From NCBI GenBank assembly GCA_013397845.1, contig VZTG01004474.1, positions 462,886 to 526,885 of the forward strand: 64,000 nucleotides of DNA. The letters are read 5' to 3'. A program made the position numbers and the translations under genes. The DNA comes from Melanocharis versteri (taxonomy: Eukaryota > Chordata > Aves > Passeriformes > Melanocharitidae). The notes beneath the pieces are model-generated. The model saw only the letters and a program-made list of their open reading frames with translations, was not told the origin of the DNA and did no database searches. Positions 26,396 to 39,265 of the stretch are shown in pieces. The first letter of the stretch is position 1. Every line of letters starts with the position of its first letter.

Positions 26396-28308
26396 GTCAA
26401 CACCAAGGTGAGTGTGGCTCTCACTTTTCTAAATGTTCGCAAGAGCAATAAGCTGTCTCACTGGCTCTCATTGCTTCAGAATGAGGAAGGTTTCTTCACT
26501 GTCTCAGCCTTTCCTTTCCTAAAGCATGAAGCCTTCATCTGTTATTAAATAAATTTAAAATTTTGATTTGGTATCATCCAAAACTGAAAGAAAAAGTAGA
26601 ATTATACCTAGATGACCTTAAATGCTCCTGAGCATAGCACTTCAACGCTTCTGCATGGCACTGTAAATGATCTGACAATTTTAAGAAAATAACAAATTTT
26701 TGCAGGCCTAGGTGAATTGTGATAGATGTTGTTGCTGTTTTTTGAAAATCAACATCTCCTCTGAAAACAAAGAAGATGTTAGTATACTGCTAGTGTTATG
26801 CCTTTACATGTGAATAATTTTTTGCATTACCCTCATTTAGTACGATTGAAATGAGCATTTCAGGGGAAAATAAAGTGAAAAGAAAAAATTTATCTTTGTA
26901 CTAGGCTTTTAGATTCCTATTGTTATTTAAATATACTAGCACATCAAAATGATCCAGTGCTGACAGATTTCAGGAGAAAGACTTAAATGACTAAGACCTT
27001 TAAGGTTTTGAAAGAAAGAAAAGTAAGACAGCCACAAACAGCAATGATCATAAAAAAAAAAGATATTGCTTCTTAAAAAGAAAAGACATTGAGACATGAA
27101 TAAGTAAGTCAGGATATGAAGTTTCATATTTGCAACAAAAAACTTCCAATCAAACTTTCCAGCGCCACAGATATAAGCTCTTGGCAACACTGCAAAAAAC
27201 CATCAAATCTACTTTAACATAGTTTTGATAACAATATTTTGCCTGAGAAGGTTTAAAATGTGCTTATTATTTAAGGGTGGAACAATTTTTGGATAGGTCA
27301 ATTTCATATTTGACTTGCAGTATCCTAGATGACAGTTGCCTTTCTGAAATTTCTTTAGAACTAATGCATAGGGCAGTTGCTATTTCTGCTATATGCATCT
27401 ACATAGTAAACATTATTAGGGGAGAATAAATACAAATATAGTAACATAAAATTATTTTGGACTGCAGTCAGAAGTACTACTAACTGATTAATCTGAATTT
27501 AGAAGATAATATTATGTGGAGTTTTAAAATCTTTTGAAAATAGATGCTGTATAGGTATTTATTTCCAAAGGAAAGACCAATTACAAGCAATTATAATAAA
27601 ACCAAAATATTTAAGAACAGCCCAAACAGCTCTTACTTTTGAGTAGGTATACTCCTATACTCATACTCTACAAACCTCAATATTCGTGTAAAACTTTTTA
27701 TGAATGTGCTGTAACCTTCATTTACCCCTGAAAAACAATGATGGATGCCTTGCAAGCACAGAGTTACACCCTGTGGGATTCTGCCACCTATCCTAAATTC
27801 TGGATTGTCAATTAGCACTTCAGTGCATTTCTTTTATGCCACTGGGCTGGCCAATTAAATGTTGGTGAAATAACAGACTGCTGACTGAGTGCAGATTTTT
27901 TTAATTACAATGCCTAAGACATACATCTTACATTCCTAAATTGTAAGCTCAAAGGAGAAAACAAAGTTCTGGAAGCCAGAGACAAATGGGAAATCGGTTA
28001 GGAACAAGGGAAAATCCTATTATAGGGACAGTGCAGAGAAAATAAATGAAATTTACCAGAAGTTAAAAATTAATTTTATGAATCTCATTTGGAAATTGCC
28101 ACACAAGGAAAGACTTTGCACTAATTAGCATATTTCTGCATTTAATATAACTTTTATTTTTCTCCATTTTTTCTTTCTGTGTTATCTTTAGGCATTGTGT
28201 GCTGATAATGATTTTAACATTCTCTTTAGAATATATTTTCATGCTTTTGATGGCTACGTTTTGTATGAGTACATGTGGTCTTCACCTCTTAAACTTTAAA
28301 AAGAACAG
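26396..28308. other. Noncoding stretch, nothing classifiable
   Basis: No gene or nameable repeat is seen. The short open frames carry no recognisable domain. Confidence 0.55.
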
Positions 28309-28829
28309 TATTGCATTTGTGTCCAGTTCTGGGCCCCTCAGTACAAGAGGGACAAGAAGCTCCCGGAGAGGGTCCAGCAGAGGACAAAAAAGATGACTTG
28401 CGGTCTGGGACATCTCTTTTACGAGGAGACATCGCAGGAGCTGGGCCTGTTTAGTTCGGAGGAGAAGACTGAGCAGGCATCTCATTAATACATATAAATA
28501 TCTCAAAGGCAGGTGGTATTTTAAGAGGATGGTGCCAGACTCTTTTCAGTGGTGCCCAGTGGCGGGGCGAGGAGCAGTGGCCATAAACTAAAACACAAGA
28601 AGTTCCACACCAACTTGAGGAAGAAATTGTTTACACTGAGGGTATCCAAGCACTGTAACAGGTTGCCCAGGGGGGTTGTGGAGTCTCCCTCTCTGGAGAC
28701 ATTCCAAGCCTGCCTGGATGTGTTCCTGCATCACCTTCTCTAGGTGGCTATGCCTTGGCAGGGAGATTGGACTGGATGATCTCGAGAGGTCCCTTCCAAA
28801 TCTAACAATATTTTGGTTCTGTGATCTAA
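28309..28829 (+). mobile_element. CR1 LINE, 3' part (ORF2 C-terminus plus tail)
   Basis: This is a 5'-truncated plus-strand CR1. The C-terminal ORF2 text is readable from about 28322 as 'CVQFWAPQYKRDKKLPERVQ'. Later blocks are 'ELGLFSSEEK' (about 28440) and 'KKLFTLRVSKHCNRLPRGVV' (28620-28680). At least two stop codons lie in between (around 28485-28525). The 3' untranslated part reads 'ggactggatgatctcgagag' and ends with a decayed 'ttggttctgtgat'. It is dead on arrival through 5' truncation, as is usual for CR1. Confidence 0.93.
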
Positions 28830-31805
28830 AGTACAAAAATCTGGCTTTTCAGAAGTGTGTGTGAAAACCATTGCACTTTTGTTTTAAGAAACTAAACCTA
28901 AAGTTAATGTTCTTATCCTTATTCAGAACCATAAAGCAAAAATTTAGTATGTATGCATGTATGCTTGTGCAGGAACTTTATCAGAAATACTCATCTCAGC
29001 ATGATATTCTTACTGTATCACTGTTTGTAGGTTTCTAAATGCTCATAAAGGCATTTTAAATACTCAGAGATGTGTGTTCACTGGTACTTTTTGATCACAA
29101 AAATGCTAATTTATTAGTGTATGTGTTTGTATTTATGTTTTACTGTTTTATTTACTATAAATATGTTGGGTAGCATTTCAATGCTGTTTATGACTACAGA
29201 ATAAAACCTTTAGAAACAGATTTTTCCTGTTTTCTGGAGCACTGAAACATCAACCAACGTATTAGTACTTTCCCAGTTCTTAAAATCTAGTAACATCTTC
29301 TTCCACACTGCAATTTTAATTTCCTACAATAAAAAGGTAATTTGATAGGCTTCCAAAAATGTTTCATGTTTCAAAACTTCTTTCCACCACACTCTCCTTG
29401 TTTTATTACAACATTGCAACTGCATTTTTTTTTTCTGTAATTTTTGGAAATATTTTCATCTGCCACTAATAAGAAGTTAGACAACACCATACTAAAGAAA
29501 ATCATCACATCATAAAGAAAAAGCATCACAAATTTAGCAGCTTAAATTTTCTGAGATTTCTTTGTTTTGACTTTTTTTCGAAGGAAGCTCGCAAAAAATT
29601 TTTTGACAGTGTCTCATCACAAAGTGTAAATACTCCTGAAATTATGAAATCATCAGAAGTGAGTTCTAAGATATGTAACTCTTTAATAACATTATAATGT
29701 TCTCTGTGAATGCTAACATTTGTCTTTCTAGAACTGACTACAAGACATCAGTAGGCCAGATGCAAGAATATTTCAAATTTTCAAATATTAGGTTGCTACA
29801 TTAGAAAGATTTTGTCAAAGTTTTTATTAACAAAGTGAATGAACTACTATAAAAATACTTTTGCATTGTTCCATTTCAGTGTACTACTGAAACAAAGAAA
29901 ACTGAGCATCTTTAGTTAGCAATGTTTTTGTTTCTTTGTTTGTTTGTTTGTTTGTTTGAGGGGGTTGTTGGTTTTGTTTGTTTGTGGGGTTTTTTTGAGA
30001 AATGCTCCTTCTGATTTCTCTTTCAAAATCTGTTTACCAGAATAAAAGATCCCCTTTAGCAAAAATTAAAATTAAAAAATCCCAGCCTTCTGCATTTTAT
30101 CTCTTTTCCTTAACAGCTGCCTTCTCTCCTTATTCTGAGTCAAATATATATTTAAATTCCATGAATGACTAAAGTTCCCCATATAATATTTCCTGTGGGT
30201 GATTATTGATCTTCTTGTTCTTGGTGACTCATTTGTCTCCTGATCTTATCAACTCATGCAGACATGCAAGTTTTCTTCCATATCCTACAGCATCTTAGGA
30301 CACTTCTATTATCTTTCTTTTCCACTGCTGTTGTAAATCTCCTTTTATTTCTGGAGTAAACAACGTATAAAGCTTTACTTTTAAACATCAGTTTTGATGG
30401 GGAGGACTTTTTCTTTGTTTGAGACTGGTTTCCAACACAGGATCAATTAATTTGAGCACAAAATGGGTAGAAAGAAGACATGAGATAGACTAAGCCTAAT
30501 TTAAAAAATGATTGCTTCTCTAACCATTCAGTTTTAAAATCACTTTCTCTTGCACTCTAATTTTTCTCTAATTCCTGAAGGATTGGAACAGTTGAACCTC
30601 AGAGGTTTAACATTTAATTGTAGTAAAAAGTCTGATAAATGAGAAGGAAGACGACAGAGAGAGAAGATAAAAATAAAGAATGGGGAACAGCTGACAAAAG
30701 TGGTCTGACAACAATAGTAGGAATAAATCTCTATTAGAGTCAAGTAATATGTTTCCAGTACTAGCTCTAGATTAAAAGAATGAAAATAATGAGGCTTTAG
30801 CAAGACGAATAAATTCCAGCAAGAACCCCCTCTTCAGAAAGAAGCTGGAAGCCATTAAAATTGAAAGAAGACTTGTACAGGGTGGTAGGAGATGACATGA
30901 GGCATATGACTACCCGATTCACGTAAACAGGAAATTTCATAATCAGAAAAAAATTTAAAAGGAAGAAACAAAAAAGACCACTGTATTTACAAACTCTTTT
31001 ATGAGTCAAAGCAGAATAACAAAGGAGAGTGTAGTTGTCACTCTGATCTTCATATTGGTTAGATTACAATTTGGTGAATACATTTATATTCATCATGATT
31101 TGTAGACAGGAAAATAATATACATGTTGAATTTATTTATTTTTTATAAAGCTGAACATAATAAAAATATTTGCAGTCAATTTTTGCCAGGCTCTTTTTCC
31201 CATTTTTATATTATGTTAAACTATGATGTAACATATATTAATAATTACATTACATTTACATATATGAGAAGAATATAGGCTTCTGAAGTTATATCTTCTT
31301 CCTCTCCTACTAGAATTCATGTATATTAGACTTAAAATTGTGATCTGGAAAAATCATATTTATTTTTTCTGTTGATTTTTGAGGTTTTAAATCACACCTT
31401 CTGCATCAGGTAATAGTTACATTTCAACATACAAAACCAGCATTTCATATCCATATGCATGTCAGGTCTACAACAATGTTAAGAAACTTCATAAAGAAAG
31501 TTGTTCATTAGCATTAAAAAACTTCCAGAATGGTGTCTGGCACCTAAGATAGTCAATCGGCCTGATTAGTTTTATTTTCAGATGATACAGAGCTCAATAT
31601 TTCTTAATGTTATGATAAATGATTTTCTAAGATATTGCTATTTAAAGTAAGCTTCCAATCTGTGTGTCACGTTCATTGCTTTCTCCATTTGTGTGTGTAT
31701 GCATACATACTCCAACTGTGAAAACTGACTTTTAGGAGATATCTTTTGCACTAGAATGGCTGTAAAGTATGCTAAGTTTCTGAAACTGCAACTGATCAAC
31801 ACAGC
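28830..31805. other. Noncoding stretch with one (TTTG)n tract
   Basis: No gene is recognised. The main identifiable element is a TTTG simple repeat near 29935-29995. Minus-strand open frames around 30540-31009 are short and featureless. Confidence 0.55.
29935..29995. repeat. (TTTG)n simple repeat and T/G-rich continuation
   Basis: About six TTTG units lie at 29935-29958. An irregular T/G-rich stretch follows to about 29995. Confidence 0.85.
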
Positions 31806-32119
31806 TGAAGATCTTTTGGAGAGGGACTTTTCAAAGAGTCATGTAGTGGTAAGACAAGGCAGAATGGCTTCAAACTGAAAGAGGGCAGGCTTAGATCAGA
31901 TATGAGGAAGAAATTCTTTACTGTGAGGGTTGTGAGGCACAGGAAGACGTTGTCCAGAGAAGTTGTGGATGCTGCATCCCTGGAAGTATCCCAGGCCAGG
32001 TTGGATGGGGCTTCGAGCAATCTGGCTAGTGGCAGGTGTCCCTGCCTGTGGCAGGGGAGTTGGAACTAATGGTCTTTAAGGCCCCTTCCAATATCAAATG
32101 TTCAAATATCCTATGATTT
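31806..32119 (+). mobile_element. CR1 LINE 3'-end fragment
   Basis: Plus-strand CR1 tail. 'ggcttcaaactgaaagaggg' at about 31866 is followed by 'agatatgaggaagaaattct', 'gtccagagaagttgtggatg' and 'gaagtatcccaggccaggtt'. The end is 'ggccccttccaatatcaaat' and a decayed 'atcctatgattt' terminus. Only the last few tens of ORF2 codons and the 3' untranslated region are present. Confidence 0.92.
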
Positions 32120-35100
32120 TAATATCTGCCCTTTCTTAAATCTTCATGTAGATTAGGGAGCTGTACTTGTAGGATAAGAAGTTTTGTCTGTGGTTTCATA
32201 GGTAACCAAAACATCTTTTTGCTCAATCTGAAATTTTGTGGAGTGTGAGCAGAGAAGTAAATTTTAAAAAATCCATCAAATTTGGGCTTATTTACATATG
32301 CTTACCACGATATGCATATACCTATGTGTACAGTGTTTTCTTGCTATCAAATGTTTGTCTATCCTACACAGCACTTTAAAAAAATTCTAAAATCTTTGTT
32401 GACTACATCACTTTGTAGGGAAGAAAAAACACCTTACCACATGAATTTTGCAATGCAAAATTTTGAGAAGTTAGACTTTAATAACTGTTCTACTTTTGTG
32501 AACCTGGCTGTTAATTTAGTTTAAGCTAAATTTATAGACACCAAGCTTGAAAACTTAATATTGCATAATCACTTCCAAGAAGATTTTATATTTTTTTTAA
32601 ACCAAAACTCGCTATTTCAGAATTTACCCAGAAATGCAGATAACATACAAAGAGCAAAAGCTGGAGTGTCTGGGGTCTTATCTGACAAAATGAAGTAATG
32701 GTATTTTATAGCCACATTTCCATTTTTAAAAATTATTAAGCAGTACATTTCACATGGAACATAGATAGGTTGTGGTAAAATCTCTATTACAACTATATAC
32801 AAGATAAATCTCCAGGTTCAAATATTTGAGGATTTGAAAGGATTTTGCGCACAGCCAGAATCTGGGCTGAGATTTATTATAGACAGTTTTAATTTTTATA
32901 CCGAAGAGGCACTTTATATTTTCTTTTTTATTAAGCTTAAAGGTGATCTTAGTCCATGTATCACAATGATGAAGATATACAATGTCTTAACATATTAATT
33001 CTAATTGTATTTTTTGTACTCTGGAGGGTCAGATCTTTTTCTTCTTGGCATTCAATGTCACATTCCACTAAGAATAATGCAGGGTTCCAGATTAATTTTT
33101 ATCAGATCATTATGAATATTAGACATATTAATCTCAGGTTATTCAATGACATTAGTCTACTATTTAACATTCAGCTTTACAATGTGAGCTATAAAGCACT
33201 GTACATGAATTTACGATTGTATAAATTTATTTTATGGTCCACAATTTGCTTCATTAACTAGATTACAAAAACTCAGAGACAGTACAAAACTTGGGATTAG
33301 ACTCTTTGGAATCATTCTAATGGATTCTAAAATGAATTCTCAACTATTCATCACATTATTTGGGCTAATAACTAAAATGGGAGATTATGAGAAATGGAAA
33401 AGGAAAAAGCATGGAGACAAGAAAAAACTAGAAAAGGGAATGCTTTCTTAGGATCTCTCGCATGTCAAAGACACATTTTTATAAACATTTAAGCCGTATT
33501 TTTCCATGTAGTCTAGAATAGACTGATTTAAATTTTTTTGGTCTTATGACTTTATGTTCAGAATTTAATTTTAATTTTGACAAATAAAAATAGTATTTTT
33601 TCCCATCTCTTTTGAGTTATTTCAGCATGAACTTCCATCAAGGATAGATCGGGCATCATGTTTTAAATTGGCAACAAATATGAAAAAATCCTCAACATCG
33701 TTTAGGTTTTATACACTTTAAAAAGTTCTCTACACTTTATTTCCAGCCATATTTGCTTTTGGGTTAGTTTATGCACAACTCATATTTTTTAAGACGTGTT
33801 TGGGATTTTTAAGCAAAGGTTCTGTTTATGTTAAAAAATAAGGTGAAATACTTACGCATTAATGCATCAGAATTCAAATCTAAATGTATCAGGAAACCAT
33901 AGTATTCCCAAAAAACCTAAAGCACAGGTTGGAGAGGATTTACACAAACTGGACATTGGAAAGAACTTGATAGAGAAGTCTTGTTCCTAGGGCAGTACAG
34001 GCATGGCTACATACAGGCCCTTCTGTAGCATCGAATTTGATTACGACCAATTTTCTTGCAAGTGAAACATGTTACTGCCCCAACAGCGGGAGACCAAAGC
34101 ACCTGGGAGTGGAGGACTGCTGCTACTTCTCTGTGTACCGCCATCTTTTTGGAGATCTTAAATTGTAAAAGTATTCAGGGTATAAATTCTCATGAGCAGC
34201 AATATAAATCAAAACGAGGGAAAAAACATTGGTACAACTCCACCATTTGCACCACTAGAAACCCTTTTCTTCTGAAATTTTATCAGGCCTAATGTCCTTA
34301 CAGGCTGGATTAGATTGACCCATCCTAATGAATACCAAAGGGAGATATTTCCTAGGTAAAAAAGTCAGTACAGAGTTGCTCCTGGCTTTTGCAAAATGTC
34401 AGGCTTTGTGAGGAACTGGAATAAATCCCATGACCTTAAAATGTTTATGGATAGAAGCACTATTTCTATGCAAAGGTCACTAAGCAGCCAGTGTTCACAG
34501 CTAGTTTAGCAGCTTAGTGCCTCTCTCCAGATGACAGCATGATTTAACGTCTCACTGATGTGTTCGCCACCCAGCAGGTATTTCAAAGTAGACATCTGTC
34601 AACATGCTTGAAGAATCAGCCGTTTCCTTTCCAATGAGCAGGCAGATAATGCGGATGATTTTGAAATAATCAGAAGACAAATGCTTAGTTGAAATGAAGC
34701 TTTCAGTGTTTCCATGTGCAGATTGTTTTGTTAGCTCAAACTGCTGTTCGTGGAGATTGCTGTAAACAGTAGGGATATGTTTCAGATTTCAAGTGAAAGG
34801 AGAAAGTCTAAGGCATTCAATTTATTAGTATCTATTGGAAACTTAAATATACTACAGAAAGTGATGAAATTATATTTCAGAATATTTACCTATTGTTAAA
34901 ATTCAGGACCTAATTCATTCATGACTAATTAACATCTTAAATAGATATTTGTTTTGTAAGCACAGTAGTTAGGACAAAATATATTTTATTAATAGTCTAT
35001 GTTTTAAATGCTTTATGTGCTTATTAATTTTCATTATCACAAAAATTTATTAGGAAAAAAAATTAATTATTTTTAAGTTATTTCATTATTTTATTATGAA

Positions 35101-37545
35101 AAATAATAGAATTTTTAAAGATATCTAACTGCCATGTTATCCTAAGACAGATTTTTTTTTTAATGAAATGCACTAAAATAATTTTGGATCCTTTTCCTCA
35201 GCTAAAGATTAAAAAGAAAACAAAAAAATGTCCGTTATCATCACAGGTATAATCGCAATTATACAAGCATACTGGGAATACAAGGTATTTGGGCAATAAT
35301 GGTGTTTCTCAGGCTATCTAACAACGGTGTAACCCAACAGCAATATAGCAGTACAAACACTAAAAAAAATTTAGTTGGTTTACAGCAATGATCTTTTTGT
35401 CCATTTTATATGTTTTATTCTTGACTGTTTATTCACAGGTTAGATCAGCTGGACTTTTGTGGTAGTTTTGTTGCTTCCATTATGTTCTTATATACTCCAT
35501 GTATATACTCTTCCAAATAATTTGGACTGCCCTAAAAGATCAGCAGCCTTAGCAATTTACACTAATAAGATTAAATATTTTTTATAAGGTGCTGAAATAT
35601 ATGTATACTGGATTTGCATTAGTTAAAGGCTTAAGATTATCCACAACTGATGTGAAAAACTGAGGCATATTTATTTTTAAAGTAATTAAAAATTTTCCTG
35701 TAGGCTAGCACATCATATTTAGTTGTGGAAAACAGGCCTCATAACATGAAAGAACAGAGCTGGACAGCACTGAAAATAAGGACATGGTAATAAAATATTG
35801 ATTGAAACTGAAGGAAAATAAAATGCTGTGTTTAAAAAACAGTTCTTCACTGAATAAATGTTTGGCATACGGAGCTTTTTATTTCACTTTTCTACAAAAC
35901 AAAGAACCTAACATTTGACTGTAAGTCCATGTTTTAGTAATAGCTCTAATCTCCCACTCTATACATTTGCACACTTTGAGCATATGCTAAGGTACTACTT
36001 GTTTTGTTTTACCCAGGCTTCTCTTAAAAAGTCCACTCTCAGAGATTGGACACTGTTGTGGACTTCAGCCAATGTCCATTGTAGGGTTTTGTCTAGTTCA
36101 GTCCTTCTCATGTTCTTGTATCAGGAAAAAAGATTGAGGTCTGATGGAACGTAAGAGTTATTGCAGAGAGATCACAGAACCATAGAAGAGAAAGTCTCAG
36201 TAAAATATGAATCTAAAAGGTGAAAAGAGCTAGATGACAGTAGGAAGAGCAAATATTAGCTATTCTAACAGACTTCTGTGAATAATTTATGTAATGGGTT
36301 TAATAATATTTCCATTTTTTCTAAACCATGGAACATGAGTAAGAATTTTCAAGAATAAATATTAAAAAAAGGCAAGGTACAAGGTTTTTTTAATGAATTT
36401 TATGTGTCTATATACTATTGTTTGTCTGACCTCTGTCCATTGGTAAAAATATGGTAAATACTGTTTTCTATTCTGCACCTACTGATTCTAATGGTCACCT
36501 CAAATCCTGAATAGCTAAGGATATTGGCATATTGGCATTTCATTGTGGCCAATTGAAGTAACAGATGAAGTGTTTTCTGTATTTTGAATCAAAAGCTATC
36601 CTTTTTTTATCGTCAAAATTTTTCTATGTGATATGTTTCAAAGATCAGCTAAAAAAACCTAGCAGAGCTGATTTTTAATTAGAATAGAGTGAATGGGTAG
36701 GTATAATTTGCAATTCCAGAGCATGTGTTTTCCAATTCAAGGTGAATTATAAAAAAACCCAGCTCTTTAGAATAAGCCTATCATATTAACATTCATATTA
36801 AAATTAATATTAATATATTATTAATTCCTCTGGGTTCCATATTCAGATGTCATGTCTAATTAGCATATTTATTTTGGATAGTATGTTGGGTCAGAAAAGA
36901 ACATTAGTTTGTGAAATTCACAGTAACTACCTACCAGAATTGATTTTGTACTTCCAGGTGAGACTTTCTCTAAGCGTAGTTTGTACATAGTCACAGCACA
37001 GTGTATGAAAGCTAAAGCATACAATTAGAATTAGACATGTATTTGCCTTAGTACAGAGTGCTGATAGCACTGCATTTATGATCCATTGCAATACACTTAA
37101 AAACCAGAGTAAACTATTTTACTCCCTTCCAATTTGTCATCATATAAATTGTTTCAAATCAAACCCCTAGTGACACACTTTGCTGGGTGGATATGAAACT
37201 TTCGAGATTTCTTATTGTGAGGCTGATTTACACTGAGATGAATTCTAAGCACAAAAATCCTTCAAGAGCTAATGAGTGTTATTTCAACAGGAGTAACACA
37301 GGAACAGACAATTCATTTGGGTTTAATAAGCAAAGCAATGTTTTTCCTCCGACCTCTTCTTTTGACATATGAACATGTTATATCTAGGTATTAAATTATT
37401 GTGAAGCAGCTAGACCTTGGTAATTGAATGTGTAAAATTTCACCCAGCAGTACCCCGCAGTAAAATACACCATTTTTTTTCTCCTACTGTGGAATAATAT
37501 GGCTTAGTTATTGCAGTTCAGCTGATATCAAATAATGCATTAATC
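32120..37545. other. Noncoding AT-rich stretch
   Basis: 5.4 kb without a recognised gene or mobile element. Open frames (for example 32956-33261 and 35915-36154, plus) are featureless. A fragment resembling a CR1 terminus ('atcacagaaccatagaa', near 36170) has no CR1 body beside it and was not called. Confidence 0.55.
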
Positions 37546-37912
37546 TTAGAATCATAGAACTTTTAAAGTTGGAAAAGACCTCTAAGATCATTGAGTTAAC
37601 CTTTTACCAAATACCACACCAACTAAACCACAGGGCTAAGTGACACATGCAGCTGTTTCTTGAACAATTCCAGCACTTCCCTGGGCAGCCCGTTCCAGTG
37701 CTTAACCAACTTCAACCCCGCCTAGCTTGGGGCCACCTCCTCTCACCCTGTTTCTTGCAACGTGGAAGAAGAGGCTGACCCCCACCTGGCTGCACCCTTC
37801 TTTTAGGTTGAAGTAGGGAGCGAGAAGGTCCCCAGCAGACTCAGCTCAGTCAGTTGCTCCTCATCTGACTTATCTTTAGACCCTTTTACCAGTTCTCTTG
37901 CCCTTCTCATGT
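37546..37912 (-). mobile_element. CR1 LINE 3' end
   Basis: Minus-strand CR1. It opens at its 3' terminus with 'ttagaatcatagaacttt', followed by 'ttggaaaagacctctaagat' and 'ccctgggcagcccgttccag'. A C-terminal ORF2 region follows ('gaagaagaggctgaccccca', then 'accagttctcttgcccttct'). The recognisable similarity stops near 37912. It may be one insertion with the CR1 endonuclease segment at 38330-39265, with a large internal loss or rearrangement. Confidence 0.92.
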
Positions 37913-38329
37913 CCCATAAAGAATGGAGAATTTCCTTGTCTCTCCTTTTATTTTAACGTATTTATATGACATCTTTTTATTATCTTTACCTGTGGTGGCC
38001 AGATTGAATTCTAGCTGAGTTTATACATTTCTCCTTTTCTGTCTACACGATCTATTGACCTACTTATATTCTTCCTGAGTTGCCTGCCCCTTCTTCTAAA
38101 GATCATACCTTTTTTTTCCCTGAGTTCCAGTGAAAGCTCCCAGTTCAGATAGGGGACTCTGTTTATGATAGCTCATCTATTGGCACATACAGATAGTCTA
38201 CTCCCGCACCTTTAACATTTCCTATTTTGGGTATTTTTGTTATTCAACCTCCTGAGAATTTTGTTTTCTTCTGTGCACCACCAGAGTGAATCAAAAGTAT
38301 GTAAGCCCCTTTAAAAACTCACTGAGTGA
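37913..38329. other. Unassigned spacer between two CR1 segments
   Basis: About 420 nt of T-rich sequence that I could not place in CR1 or another family. It may be highly diverged CR1, a different insertion, or host sequence between two separate CR1 copies. Confidence 0.4.
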
Positions 38330-39265
38330 GTTTGGACCATATCAGCTCTCTGAACCATTGTCCTGGACGGGCCAAGGTCTGCCCTCTGGAAGTCAAAAGC
38401 AGAGATTTTTTTAACCACCTTTCTTACCTCACCAAGAACAGGAGACTATAACTTTGTAGTTGCTATGGCCTCTGACCACCCCATCTCCCACGGCCCTTCT
38501 CTGTTTGTGAGCAGCAGGTCTGTCAGGGCACGCCCTGTTGGGCTCCCTTGCCAGCTGTGTCAGGAAGTTACCTTCCACACTCTCCAGGAGCATCCTAGGC
38601 TGTCTCCTCTCCACTGTGTTGAGTTTCCAGCAGACATTTGGCAAGTTAAAATCTCCCACAAGAACAAGGGCTGGTCATCATGAAACATCCACTGATAGAA
38701 TATTTCACTTCATCCTGGCTGGGTGGTCTGTACCAGACTCCCAGCAGGATCTCTGCCTTGTTGGCCATCCCTCTGATTGTCACCCACGGGCTCTCAGCCT
38801 TATCCCCACTGTCCTGAGCTCTGTGCAGTTGAAACCCTCCCCATGTACAGAGCCACTCCAGCTCCTCTCCATCCTCACCTGTCCCTTCTGAGGAGCTTGC
38901 AGCCATCCACTGCAGCACTCCAGTCATCCCACTCCATTTCCATGGTGATAACTGTGTCACAGCTTCCTGCTCCTCCTATTTGTTACCCATGCTGGGTACA
39001 TTGGTGCACTTCAGCTGGGCTGCCGATGCCACCCACAACACTGGTGTGTCACCCCCAGGCTCATCTCTAGTGGGAATTGTCTTATCATTTTCCTCGTTCA
39101 AACCTACTCAAAAGCTCTGACAAGCAGCCCTGACAACTCATGGGCTAAAATTTTTTCCTCCTTTTAGACAGATGAACTCTGTCTCTTTCCAGTAGGCCTG
39201 GTGGTGTAAAAACTATCCCATGATCAAGAAAACTAAAATTCTACCAATGGGATCAGTCTCAGTAA
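38330..39265 (-). mobile_element. CR1 LINE, ORF2 endonuclease region and upstream part
   Basis: Minus-strand CR1 covering the apurinic-endonuclease-like N-terminal domain of ORF2 and sequence 5' of it. Readable blocks on the minus strand are 'SPWVTIRGMANKAEILLGVW' and 'YRPPSQDE' (about 38790 down to 38710), the catalytic-type 'GDFN' (38645-38656), then 'VCWKLNTVERRQPRMLLESV' (down to about 38570) and 'EGNFLTQLAREP'. The first blocks and the GDFN block are in different frames, so a frameshift lies at about 38660-38710. Upstream text at 38960-39265 ('gttacccatgctgggtacat', 'aggcctggtggtgtaaaa') also matches the avian CR1 pattern. Nonfunctional. Confidence 0.9.

Noticed and set aside
29935..29995. 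CRISPR-like regular repetition
   Set aside because: It is a simple TTTG microsatellite without spacers, in a vertebrate genome.
34560..34760. Possible conserved noncoding element, judged from its less repetitive, mixed-composition look
   Set aside because: Conservation cannot be judged from one sequence. There is no internal evidence.
36166..36200. CR1-terminus-like string 'atcacagaaccatagaa'
   Set aside because: No CR1 body lies on either side, and the match is too short to support an insertion. The same applies to the string near 50146.
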